From: Dialister sp. UBA6422 | GTDB taxonomy: Bacteria; Bacillota; Negativicutes; Veillonellales; Dialisteraceae | Direction of reading: 5' to 3' | Length of the DNA stretch: 8,438 bases | Assembly: GCA_002439665.1 (NCBI GenBank) | Contig: DJPC01000034.1 | Location: 5,329-13,766 of the forward strand | In this document: piece after piece, positions 1 to 5,280 of the stretch | Layout of the letters: each line of letters opens with the position of its first letter | How positions within the stretch are numbered: position 1 is the stretch's first letter | Program-made: the position numbers and the translations under genes | Notes under the pieces: model-generated | Database searches by the model: none | What the model was told of the DNA's origin: nothing | The model's input: the letters and a program-made list of their open reading frames with translations, nothing else

Positions 1-10
1 AATGTCTGAA

Positions 11-244
11 TTAGTCAGCGCTGAAAGGAAGCAGAGCGATAGCTCTTGCTCTCTTAATAGCGAGATTAATCTTACGCTGATGCTTTGCGCATGTACCAGT
101 TACACGACGAGGAAGAATCTTACCTCTTTCGGAAACGAAGCGGCGAAGCGCAGCAATATTCTTGTAATCAATGGTGTCTACGTGATCTACGCAGCACTGG
201 CAGACCTTTCTTCTCGGTCTTCTTGCTCTATCTCTTCTAATCAT
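11..244 (-). CDS. rpsR: 30S ribosomal protein S18
   Basis: S18 is a small-subunit ribosomal protein that binds 16S rRNA together with S6. The 77-residue product carries the family hallmarks: a basic N-terminus ([10 protein letters not shown]), the IDYKN segment at 25-29, and the [19 protein letters not shown] core from about residue 40. Cysteines at 15, 17 and 18 plus C52 and H55 give a CxxC...CxxH pattern, which fits the zinc-binding (C+) form of S18. Full family length. The ATG is preceded by GGAGG at a suitable distance. It is the last visible gene of the rpsF-ssb-rpsR operon, 30 nt after the ssb stop codon. The operon terminator is not in the window. Identification is firm; zinc binding is inferred from the cysteine pattern. 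Confidence 0.97.
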   Translation of the reverse strand: MIRRDRARRPRRKVCQCCVDHVDTIDYKNIAALRRFVSERGKILPRRVTGTCAKHQRKINLAIKRARAIALLPFSAD

Positions 245-274
245 GCTAGTTTATCCTCCAAAATCAATGTATTC

Positions 275-769
275 TTAGAACGGAATGTCATCATCAGCAG
301 ATGATGGTCCGAACTGACTAAAACTGCTTTTCGGCTGACTCTGGTTATCTGTATTGGAAAAGCTAGAATTGTTATTATAGCCTCCATTGTTATAACCGGT
401 ATTTCCACCCAAAGCGTTATTCTGAGGTGGCTGTTGTGTGCGAGAAGCACCTACAAGCGGAACAGCGATAAAGTTAGCTGTAACTTCACTAACCCATCTT
501 CTCTGGCCATCCGGTGTATCGTAGGAACGGGTAGTGAAACGACCTTCTACAAATACGCGGCTGCCTTTTCTAAGCTGGTTGCCTACCGCTTCTGCCAAAT
601 TTCCCCAGGCTACAACGTTGATCCAGTCTGTAATCTCTTTCTGTTCACCTTGTGGTGTAGTGTAATTTCTATTCACTGCCACAGTAAAAGAAGCGACGGC
701 ACGACCGGTCTTTGTTGCACGAATCACCGGGTCTCTTGCCAGATTACCCATAACCTGAACTGAATTCAT
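275..769 (-). CDS. ssb: Single-stranded DNA-binding protein SSB
   Basis: SSB coats single-stranded DNA during replication, recombination and repair and recruits partner proteins through its acidic C-terminal tip. The 164-residue protein shows the OB-fold from about 1-105, with MNSVQVMGNLARDP at the start and ITDWINVVAWG around residues 46-56 (W49, W55). A disordered Asn/Gly/Gln/Ser-rich linker (about 110-155) follows, then the canonical tip DDDIPF. Length and layout are typical of a tetrameric bacterial SSB. The ATG lies 11 nt after the rpsF stop codon, with GAGGTAG as the ribosome binding site. Location between the S6 and S18 genes is the standard Firmicutes arrangement, so it is probably co-transcribed from the rpsF promoter. 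The position in this operon suggests the main chromosomal SSB rather than a plasmid or competence paralogue. Confidence 0.97.
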   Translation of the reverse strand: MNSVQVMGNLARDPVIRATKTGRAVASFTVAVNRNYTTPQGEQKEITDWINVVAWGNLAEAVGNQLRKGSRVFVEGRFTTRSYDTPDGQRRWVSEVTANFIAVPLVGASRTQQPPQNNALGGNTGYNNGGYNNNSSFSNTDNQSQPKSSFSQFGPSSADDDIPF

Positions 770-780
770 TGTGCTACCTC

Positions 781-1065
781 TTAGTCATCCTGTTTTACAA
801 TGATGTGACGGATAATTTCTTCATGAATCTTGATAACGCGGTCAAGTTCTGCAATCTGCGCCGGGTCAGCCTGGAAATCTACTACAACATAGTATCCTTC
901 ACTCTGGTGTTTGACTTCGTACGCAAGATGACGTTTGCCCCATTCATCAACTTTGTCAACTGTGCCACCAATTTTAGCAATGGTGTCCTGTACCAGTTTG
1001 ACAGCAGCTTTGATCACTTCATCATTAGCTGCATTCACAATGAACATAACTTCATACTTTTTCAC
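781..1065 (-). CDS. rpsF: 30S ribosomal protein S6 (GTG start)
   Basis: S6 forms a heterodimer with S18 on the platform of the 30S subunit. The 94-residue product begins (M)KKYEVMFIVNAANDEV and contains the typical GGTVDKVDEWGKRHLAYEVK segment and the strand GYYVVVDF. I chose the GTG at 1063-1065 because AAGGAGG sits exactly 8 nt upstream and because S6 proteins normally begin within a residue or two of KYE. The in-frame ATG at 1107 would add 14 residues unlike the family and would place the ribosome binding site inside the coding region. First gene of the operon with ssb and rpsR. The leader hairpin just upstream suggests feedback by the S6:S18 complex. The short acidic C-terminus (KQDD) is normal. 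Confidence 0.95.
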   Translation of the reverse strand: MKKYEVMFIVNAANDEVIKAAVKLVQDTIAKIGGTVDKVDEWGKRHLAYEVKHQSEGYYVVVDFQADPAQIAELDRVIKIHEEIIRHIIVKQDD

Positions 1066-1073
1066 GAAATTCG

Positions 1074-1080
1074 CCTCCTT
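1074..1080 (-). promoter_or_regulatory. Ribosome binding site deciding the rpsF GTG start
   Basis: A perfect AAGGAGG lies 8 nt upstream of the GTG at 1063-1065. It supports GTG over the upstream in-frame ATG at 1107, which has only the hairpin sequence in front of it. Confidence 0.85.
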
Positions 1081-1082
1081 TT

Positions 1083-1120
1083 CGGACTTATGTCCCATGC
1101 TCTCCATGGGAAGAGAAGTT
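1083..1120 (-). promoter_or_regulatory. rpsF leader hairpin, possible S6:S18-binding autoregulatory element
   Basis: In the untranslated leader a 7-bp perfect stem (TCCCATG, loop GAGAG, CATGGGA; 1093-1111) is topped up by an outer ACTT/AAGT pairing (1116-1119 with 1086-1089) across a 4x3 internal loop. CCG follows immediately at 1083-1085. Many bacterial rpsF mRNAs have a leader motif in which a capped stem next to an unpaired CCG is bound by the S6:S18 complex to repress translation. The hairpin and CCG are seen directly. I could not find a convincing closing outer helix 3' of the CCG, so assignment to that family is an inference. Confidence 0.45.
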
Positions 1121-1144
1121 GCCTGCTTTATAGCAAGCTTTTAT

Positions 1145-1174
1145 ATTATAGCAAAAAGAAATGGGATATGCAAA
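1145..1174 (-). promoter_or_regulatory. Promoter of the rpsF-ssb-rpsR operon
   Basis: On the minus strand a perfect TATAAT (1145-1150) is preceded by TGC, giving an extended -10 (TGCTATAAT). TTTGCA (1169-1174) at 18-bp spacing serves as a weak -35. Predicted start of transcription is near 1138, leaving a leader of about 70 nt. A consensus TTGACA lies at 1193-1198 but is too far from this -10 (42 nt) to pair with it. Confidence 0.7.
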
Positions 1175-1279
1175 TTTTTTATCAAAAAAGTTTGTCAATA
1201 CATCCCTAAAATGGAGTATCACATCCCCCTATCCATCAAAGCCAGAGCCAAATGCCCTACCTTCCCAAGTGATAGTTTC

Positions 1280-1588
1280 TTAGTCACTTTGTCTTTGGAA
1301 AAGCTTATGTACCAATGTGACCAAAGTCAAAACCACCGTAAGTGCTACGATGGTCATAGACCAAGCGATCCCCACTTGCATATAGCCTTCCCATGAAAAG
1401 GTCCAGTTCAAATACATGATGGTCAGTATCACCGTGGCGATGCATCCAATGGCCAGCATGGTGGCATGGCTTCTATAGGTATATAAGTAAAAAATACCTG
1501 CCATGTACCCAAAAAATCCAGCGGGTATCATATCACCTTGGCTATACAGTATCAATCCAATGACAGAGGCAATCCATGCATATTTCAT
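1280..1588 (-). CDS. Small multi-pass membrane protein of unknown function
   Basis: A 102-residue strongly hydrophobic protein that I do not recognise. Hydrophobic stretches at roughly 4-18, 20-37, 42-62 and 70-94 suggest three or four membrane helices, with a basic hinge YRSH (38-41) and a charged tail HKLFQRQSD. There is no signal-peptidase site and no obvious catalytic motif. The ATG has AAGGAG at 7 nt spacing, which supports translation. It lies 55 nt downstream of the TPR lipoprotein gene on the same strand with no terminator visible between them, so the two are probably co-transcribed and may act together at the membrane. No clear terminator is seen after it before the rpsF promoter. 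Confidence 0.7.
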   Translation of the reverse strand: MKYAWIASVIGLILYSQGDMIPAGFFGYMAGIFYLYTYRSHATMLAIGCIATVILTIMYLNWTFSWEGYMQVGIAWSMTIVALTVVLTLVTLVHKLFQRQSD

Positions 1589-1613
1589 ATCGTTCTCCTT
1601 GTGGTAAATGGTT

Positions 1614-1646
1614 GTTGTTTGTTAGTTGTTTGTTGGTTGTTTGTTA
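1614..1646. repeat. 11-bp tandem repeat, three copies
   Basis: Three perfect copies of GTTGTTTGTT (1614-1623, 1625-1634, 1636-1645) at an 11-bp period, with one variable base between copies (A, G, A). On the transcribed (minus) sense the repeat reads AACAAACAAC. It is free of G and nearly free of U, so it would be unstructured in RNA. It begins within the stop codon of the TPR gene and ends about 15 nt before the ribosome binding site of the next gene. Confidence 0.9.
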
Positions 1647-2276
1647 TTGGACTATGGTTTGGAAATCTTTATCGTTTCTCATCCAGGCAAAATGGTCTTG
1701 GGTCTTGGCCTCCCCGCGCACATGGTCAGGATCCAGTGCCATGGCTTTTTTCAAATAGTCTAATGCTTTTGCTTTATCCCTTTTATCCGCATAGTTGGTG
1801 GCAATCCCATAGTAGGACCAAGTATTTTTCGGATCCACTTGGATCACCTTTTCAAAATAGAAAATAGATTCATCATAATGTTTTCCCAATTTTTGCGCCA
1901 TAGCCATATCAAAAAAAGCTTGGGTATAGTGGGGATTGATTTCCAGTGACTTTTGGATAGAGACGATCCCTTCCTCGGGAGAAGAATCAAAGGCTAAAAT
2001 AATGCCCTGCAAAGAAAGGGCTTTATAATTTTTTGGATCTTGATCCAATGCTTGATTGGCCAATTGGAGCGCCTCTGTATGAGACCCTTTCCCATAGGCC
2101 ATCACTGCTTTATGATAGATTTTTTCTGATGCTCCGTCAATGGGATGTACATCTGTCACCTCTTGTTGGCTAGAGGCCGCGCTAGAGGCTGGCACATCTT
2201 TCTTTTCCACAGCAGCTCCGCACCCTGCTGTGATGAGCGCTGCACATACAGCTAAAGCCATAACATAGGATTTCAT
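1644..2276 (-). CDS. TPR-repeat lipoprotein
   Basis: The 210-residue product starts with a lipoprotein signal peptide (MKSYVMALAVCAALITAGC, lipobox ITAGC, lipidated Cys19). A Ser/Ala-rich tether of about 25 residues follows, then about four consecutive tetratricopeptide repeats (roughly 50-82, 83-116, 117-150, 151-184) with the classic A..L..L..A....P spacing, e.g. YDESIFYFEKVIQVDP. It ends in HFAWMRNDKDFQTIVQ, a type of ending common in bacterial TPR proteins. TPR domains bind partner proteins, so a membrane-anchored scaffold or assembly role is likely, but no specific partner can be named. I chose the ATG at 2276 because it starts the signal peptide and has AAAGGA upstream; the in-frame ATG at 2333 lies inside a leader hairpin. 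First gene of a likely two-gene operon. Confidence 0.88.
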   Translation of the reverse strand: MKSYVMALAVCAALITAGCGAAVEKKDVPASSAASSQQEVTDVHPIDGASEKIYHKAVMAYGKGSHTEALQLANQALDQDPKNYKALSLQGIILAFDSSPEEGIVSIQKSLEINPHYTQAFFDMAMAQKLGKHYDESIFYFEKVIQVDPKNTWSYYGIATNYADKRDKAKALDYLKKAMALDPDHVRGEAKTQDHFAWMRNDKDFQTIVQ

Positions 2277-2308
2277 AACATGTCCTTTCCACTTGATTTG
2301 CCCTTGTA

Positions 2309-2345
2309 TATGATCCGAGATGCTATTTCGCATCCCCTCATCATA
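2309..2345 (-). promoter_or_regulatory. Stable hairpin in the TPR-lipoprotein leader
   Basis: Read on the minus strand, TATGAT pairs with ATCATA (6 bp). Inside that, across a small internal loop, GGGATGC pairs with GCATCTC (7 bp, one G-U) around the hexaloop GAAATA. The structure ends 32 nt before the start codon and lies wholly in the predicted leader. There is no U-run after it, so it is not a terminator. Its role is unknown. Confidence 0.55.
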
Positions 2346-2373
2346 CCAAAGCCTTTTACCTATATCTTCAAGA

Positions 2374-2401
2374 TTGCTGAATAGGATAATCTAAGTATAA
2401 T
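2374..2401 (+). promoter_or_regulatory. Likely promoter of the short-chain dehydrogenase gene
   Basis: A perfect -10 TATAAT (2396-2401) with TTGCTG (2374-2379) at 16-bp spacing. Start of transcription would be near 2408, giving a leader of about 117 nt. The -10 lies face to face with the minus-strand -10 of the TPR gene. Confidence 0.5.
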
Positions 2402-2405
2402 AAGT

Positions 2406-2435
2406 ATTATAGCAAAGATAATGGTAGTAAGGTAA
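2406..2435 (-). promoter_or_regulatory. Likely promoter of the TPR-lipoprotein operon
   Basis: Minus-strand TGCTATAAT (TATAAT at 2406-2411) is an extended -10; TTACCT (2430-2435) at 18 bp is a weak -35. The core TTTGCTATAATA is identical to that of the rpsF promoter. Predicted leader about 120 nt. Confidence 0.6.
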
Positions 2436-2452
2436 GAGATAGAGATATAAAA

Positions 2453-2476
2453 GAGATGTTTCTAGAAATACATCTC
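2453..2476 (+). promoter_or_regulatory. Hairpin in the dehydrogenase leader
   Basis: GAGATGT (2453-2459) and ACATCTC (2470-2476) form a perfect 7-bp stem around a 10-nt loop centred on TTCTAGAA. Flanking purine-rich sequence (GGTAAGAGATAG) and pyrimidine-rich sequence (CTATCTTATCC) could extend it with bulges. It precedes the ribosome binding site AAGGAGG (2511-2517). No U-run follows. Confidence 0.45.
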
Positions 2477-2524
2477 CTATCTTATCCTCTTCTTATGACC
2501 ATGTTCAACAAAGGAGGACACAAA

Positions 2525-3289
2525 ATGAATCCATACGCATGTATCACCGGTGCCACCAGCGGTATTGGCCTAGCCACAGCCAAAGCATTGGCTCGTAAAA
2601 AGTATGATTTGGTACTGGCTGCCAGAAATGAAGAAAAGCTGCAGCAAATCAAAAGCAAGCTGGAACAAGAAGAACACATCAAAGTCACTACCTATGTCCT
2701 GGACGTGCAAGACCCCGATGCCATTGATCGAGTCGTGACCGATTGCCTATCTCGCTTCGGTGCTCCAGATGTACTGGTCAATGATGCCGGTCTGGCACGA
2801 GGGCTAGAACCCTATGGAGATACGGATACGAAAGATATCCTCCAAATGATTGATACCAATATCAAAGGGTTATTTCTTGTCACCCATGCCTTTCTTCCTG
2901 CCATGCTGAAGAGGAATAAAGGACACATCATCAATCTAGGATCCACCGCCGGACTCTATGCCTATCAAGGCGCCGCCGTATATTGCGCCACCAAAGCAGC
3001 CGTCAAAACATTCAGCGACGGGATCCGCATCGACGTAATCGATAGTGATATCAAAGTCACCACCATTCAGCCTGGCATTGTAGAAACGCCATTTAGCGAA
3101 GTCCGTTTCCACGGTGATAAGAAAAGAGCCGCTGCCGTTTATGAAGGCATTGATGCCCTGCAGGCAGAAGACATCGCCAATATCATTTCTTTTGCCATTG
3201 ATCAACCTAAGAGAGTACAAATCAGCGACATCGTCATCATGGCAAACCAGCAAGCCACTGGATTTATGGTGAGCAAGAAAAAGAGCTAA
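2525..3289 (+). CDS. SDR-family NAD(P)-dependent oxidoreductase, YdfG-like
   Basis: A 254-residue cytosolic classical short-chain dehydrogenase. It has the cofactor motif TGATSGIG (8-15), R34 after the second strand (which favours NADP(H)), NDAG at 86-89 in place of the usual NNAG, N112, and the catalytic S140, Y153 and K157 (YCATK). The C-terminal half, PGIVETPFSEVRFHGDKKRA...VYEGIDAL...AEDIA, matches the pattern of the YdfG / 3-hydroxy acid (serine, L-allo-threonine) dehydrogenase branch, so oxidation of a small beta-hydroxy acid is the best guess. The exact substrate cannot be read from sequence. I chose the ATG at 2525 because AAGGAGG lies 7 nt upstream and the protein then starts right at the Rossmann fold; the frame upstream (ATG at 2456) lies in the leader hairpin. 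It is the only plus-strand gene, with its own promoter and terminator. Confidence 0.92.
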   Translation: MNPYACITGATSGIGLATAKALARKKYDLVLAARNEEKLQQIKSKLEQEEHIKVTTYVLDVQDPDAIDRVVTDCLSRFGAPDVLVNDAGLARGLEPYGDTDTKDILQMIDTNIKGLFLVTHAFLPAMLKRNKGHIINLGSTAGLYAYQGAAVYCATKAAVKTFSDGIRIDVIDSDIKVTTIQPGIVETPFSEVRFHGDKKRAAAVYEGIDALQAEDIANIISFAIDQPKRVQISDIVIMANQQATGFMVSKKKS

Positions 3290-3290
3290 A

Positions 3291-3314
3291 ATAGTGCGTC
3301 ATGCGTAATGAAAG
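3291..3314 (+). repeat. Degenerate heptamer repeats after the dehydrogenase gene
   Basis: Starting two bases after the stop codon, the sense strand reads ATAGTG, CGTCATG, CGTAATG, AAAGTGG-like units with a 7-bp period. The same heptamers occur inverted at 3463-3497, and related ones at 5281-5301. Confidence 0.6.
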
Positions 3315-3316
3315 TG

Positions 3317-3342
3317 GCGGCGCAGAACTTATAAAGCGCCGC
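3317..3342. repeat. GC-rich hairpin
   Basis: GCGGCGC (3317-3323) and GCGCCGC (3336-3342) form a perfect all-GC 7-bp stem around a 12-nt AU-rich loop. It stands out in AT-rich intergenic DNA. No U-run follows on either strand, so it is not a simple terminator; it could pause polymerase or protect a 3' end. Confidence 0.7.
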
Positions 3343-3350
3343 AAAGTATA

Positions 3351-3411
3351 AAAATAAAACGGTATGCATGTTAAGTATAGATTACACTTAGCATGCATAC
3401 CGTTTTATTTT
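3351..3411. terminator. Bidirectional rho-independent terminator
   Basis: A perfect 20-bp inverted repeat (3351-3370 with 3392-3411) continues inward through TTAAGT/ACTTAG (one G-U), giving a 26-bp stem and 9-nt loop. One outer arm begins AAAATAAAA and the other ends TTTTATTTT, so a U-rich tail exists on both strands. It lies between the convergent dehydrogenase and antiporter genes and would terminate both. Confidence 0.9.
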
Positions 3412-3462
3412 ATAAAGAAGGGGTATTGTGGGATGCTATATGAATGGTGCACCACTTTCCTT

Positions 3463-3497
3463 CACTACGCACTACTCACTACGCATGACGCATTTCT
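3463..3497 (-). repeat. Heptamer tandem repeat downstream of the antiporter gene
   Basis: Five phased 7-bp units on the plus strand: CACTACG, CACTACT, CACTACG, CATGACG, CATTTCT. In the antiporter sense orientation these read CGTAGTG, AGTAGTG, CGTAGTG, CGTCATG and an eroded unit. TACGCATGACGCA at 3480-3492 is the exact inverse of 3295-3307. Confidence 0.8.
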
Positions 3498-3523
3498 CCC
3501 CCCAGTGTGCCAAGACGCAACAT

Positions 3524-5011
3524 TCAGTTTGCTTTACATTTCAAGAAATAGAACTGAATGGCCAGCATCATGACCAAAGCAAAGAGTCCACCTACCATGG
3601 CATTTCCTGTGAACCCATCAATCACATATCCCACCAAAGAGCTGGAAGCCACGATAAGTACATAGGGGATCTGGGTCGATACATGGTCGATATGATGACA
3701 CTGCGCTCCCGCAGAAGCCAAGATGGTGGTATCAGAAATAGGAGAAATGTGATCCCCACCTACAGAACCTGCCAAAACAGCAGCTACCGTCATGACCATG
3801 AGACTGGGATCATGATTGACAATAGCCAAAACGATAGGAATCAAAATCCCAAAGGTGCCCCAAGAGGTACCGGTGGCAAAAGCAAGACCCATGGCTACTA
3901 CAAAGAATACAGCCGGAAGGAGAATCGCGACAGTCGCATTGTCGCTGACCACGCTACCTACATAGCCGCCAATGTTCAGATATTCTTTTCCTACTACACC
4001 AGACAAAGTCCATGCCAAAGTCAAAATCATAATGGCAGAAGTCATCTGCTTGAAGCCTTCTACAAAGCAGCTGCAGAAGCTATTAAAGGACAATACCTTT
4101 CTTGGAATATACAAAACAAAAGTAAATACCAAGGCAATAAAAGAGCCAATCACCAGACCTCTAGCAGATTCACAATCTGCAAAAGCATCGGCAACACCTT
4201 TGCCTTCCATGATCCCACCTGTATAGAGCATGCCAAAAATACAGCCCCCAATCAAAACGAGCAGCGGAAGGATCAGGTCAATGATTTTCCCATGCCCCAG
4301 GGCAGCCGTATTTTCATCTTCTGCATATTCTGCAGGAATGACTAAGGTACCACCACTCTTCTTTTCAAAAGCAGCCATACGGGAAAAATCTTTGCCAGAC
4401 CAAATCAAAACGAGCATGAAAATGATGGTCAGCCATGCGTATAAATTCATAGGAATGGTGGCTAAAAATAAAGCAAATCCATCAATATCACTTCCATCAG
4501 GAAGAGAAGAAGTCACAGCGGCTGCCCAGCTGGATACTGGCGCAATGATACAAATCGGTGCTGCTGTGGCATCGATGATATAGGCCAGTTTCGCACGGGT
4601 GACTTTGAACCTGTCTGTCACAGGACGCATGACCGTACCTACGGTGAGACAATTAAAATAATCGTCGATGAAAATCAAAATGCCTAAAATCATGGTTACT
4701 AAGAGAGAGCTTCTCTTGCCCTTAATGGTCCTAGCGGCATAGTCCCCATATGCCTGGGAAGCACCGGACTTTTGAATAGCCGCTACCATGATCCCCAAAA
4801 GAACCAGGAATACCAGGATATACACATTGGTTCCCACTTTATCCGACATGATACCAAACATGGTATCAATGGCTCCCATCAAGCTGAAGCCGGAGAACAT
4901 GAAGGCCCCCATAAAAATACCAATAGCCAGTGACATATACACTTCTTTTGTCACCAAAGCCAAAATGATTGTCACCACTGGAGGCAGCAGTGACCAAACT
5001 GTTTCACTCAT
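3524..5011 (-). CDS. nhaC: NhaC-family Na+/H+ antiporter
   Basis: A 495-residue integral membrane protein with about 11-12 hydrophobic segments. It would exchange cytoplasmic Na+ for external H+, supporting pH and salt homeostasis; some family members instead exchange organic acids or amino acids, so the substrate is not certain. Family signatures: FIDDYFNCLTVGTVMRPVTD (114-133, with D116/D117 in the membrane), IDATAAP around 146-152, TGTSWGTFGI (380-389), and GGDHISPISDTT (418-429) followed by AQCHHIDHVSTQIPY (436-450). These conserved Asp, His and Ser/Thr residues are the probable ion path. A charged cytoplasmic loop lies at about 206-242. The ATG at 5011 has AAGGAG/GAGAGG 9-12 nt upstream. 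Single-gene unit with its own promoter and the shared terminator at 3351-3411. Confidence 0.93.
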   Translation of the reverse strand: MSETVWSLLPPVVTIILALVTKEVYMSLAIGIFMGAFMFSGFSLMGAIDTMFGIMSDKVGTNVYILVFLVLLGIMVAAIQKSGASQAYGDYAARTIKGKRSSLLVTMILGILIFIDDYFNCLTVGTVMRPVTDRFKVTRAKLAYIIDATAAPICIIAPVSSWAAAVTSSLPDGSDIDGFALFLATIPMNLYAWLTIIFMLVLIWSGKDFSRMAAFEKKSGGTLVIPAEYAEDENTAALGHGKIIDLILPLLVLIGGCIFGMLYTGGIMEGKGVADAFADCESARGLVIGSFIALVFTFVLYIPRKVLSFNSFCSCFVEGFKQMTSAIMILTLAWTLSGVVGKEYLNIGGYVGSVVSDNATVAILLPAVFFVVAMGLAFATGTSWGTFGILIPIVLAIVNHDPSLMVMTVAAVLAGSVGGDHISPISDTTILASAGAQCHHIDHVSTQIPYVLIVASSSLVGYVIDGFTGNAMVGGLFALVMMLAIQFYFLKCKAN

Positions 5012-5067
5012 TCTATCAGCCCTCTCCTTACAATGCAGCGTCTCTACTGCAGGATAATTTGCTTTTT

Positions 5068-5099
5068 ATTATACAACAAATGATTCCTTTTCGGGGCAA
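5068..5099 (-). promoter_or_regulatory. Probable promoter of the antiporter gene
   Basis: Minus-strand TATAAT (5068-5073) in the context TTGTATAATA. The only -35-like hexamer is TTGCCC (5094-5099) at a poor 20-bp spacing, so an activator or a weak promoter is possible. The leader is about 50 nt and can form a short TGCAG/CTGCA hairpin. Confidence 0.5.
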
Positions 5100-5184
5100 C
5101 AATTTTCCTGGTCATGGAAGATAAAGCGTAAGAAATAAGAAGTGGTAGCAGCGCCTTACGATGTAAGAGCACTGCAGATGATAC

Positions 5185-5240
5185 AAAAAGGCGGCAAACA
5201 TGATCCCTTTTGATGATATGGTTCATGCCTACCGCTTTTT
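5185..5240 (-). terminator. Rho-independent terminator of the metallophosphoesterase gene
   Basis: On the minus strand AAAAAG-CGGTAGGCATG pairs with CATGTTTGCCG-C-CTTTTT: 11 bp including three G-U pairs, then 6 bp past one bulged C, ending in a U-run. In plus-strand RNA the three G-U pairs become A-C mismatches, so the structure favours the minus orientation, as expected for the gene ending at 5301. Confidence 0.7.
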
Positions 5241-5280
5241 CATAATGAAGTCAGGGAATACTCGCTATATGGCTTGCGTC

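Noticed and set aside
1066..1107. Upstream ATG extension of rpsF
   Set aside because: It would add 14 residues not seen in S6 and bury the AAGGAGG site within the coding region; the GTG at 1065 is better placed.
1193..1198. Consensus TTGACA as the -35 of the rpsF promoter
   Set aside because: It is 42 nt from the TATAAT, far beyond the usual 16-19 nt, and no good -10 lies at the correct distance from it.
935..1396. A 153-codon plus-strand frame
   Set aside because: It runs antisense across rpsF, its promoter and the small membrane gene, has no recognisable motifs, and conflicts with a firm ribosomal operon.
2456..2524. N-terminal extension of the dehydrogenase from an upstream ATG
   Set aside because: The extension crosses the leader hairpin and the ribosome binding site, and the Rossmann fold starts directly at the ATG at 2525.
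3463..3497. Possible CRISPR array
   Set aside because: Units are only 7 bp, without spacers, so this is a short tandem repeat.
3428..4345. A 305-codon open frame on the plus strand
   Set aside because: It lies mostly antisense to the antiporter gene and its translation is a low-complexity, polar-rich mix with no family signature. The minus-strand NhaC reading has clear motifs over the same bases.
5044..5226. A 60-codon minus-strand frame upstream of the antiporter
   Set aside because: Its start has no good ribosome binding site. The frame covers the MPE terminator and the antiporter -10, so it is more likely intergenic.
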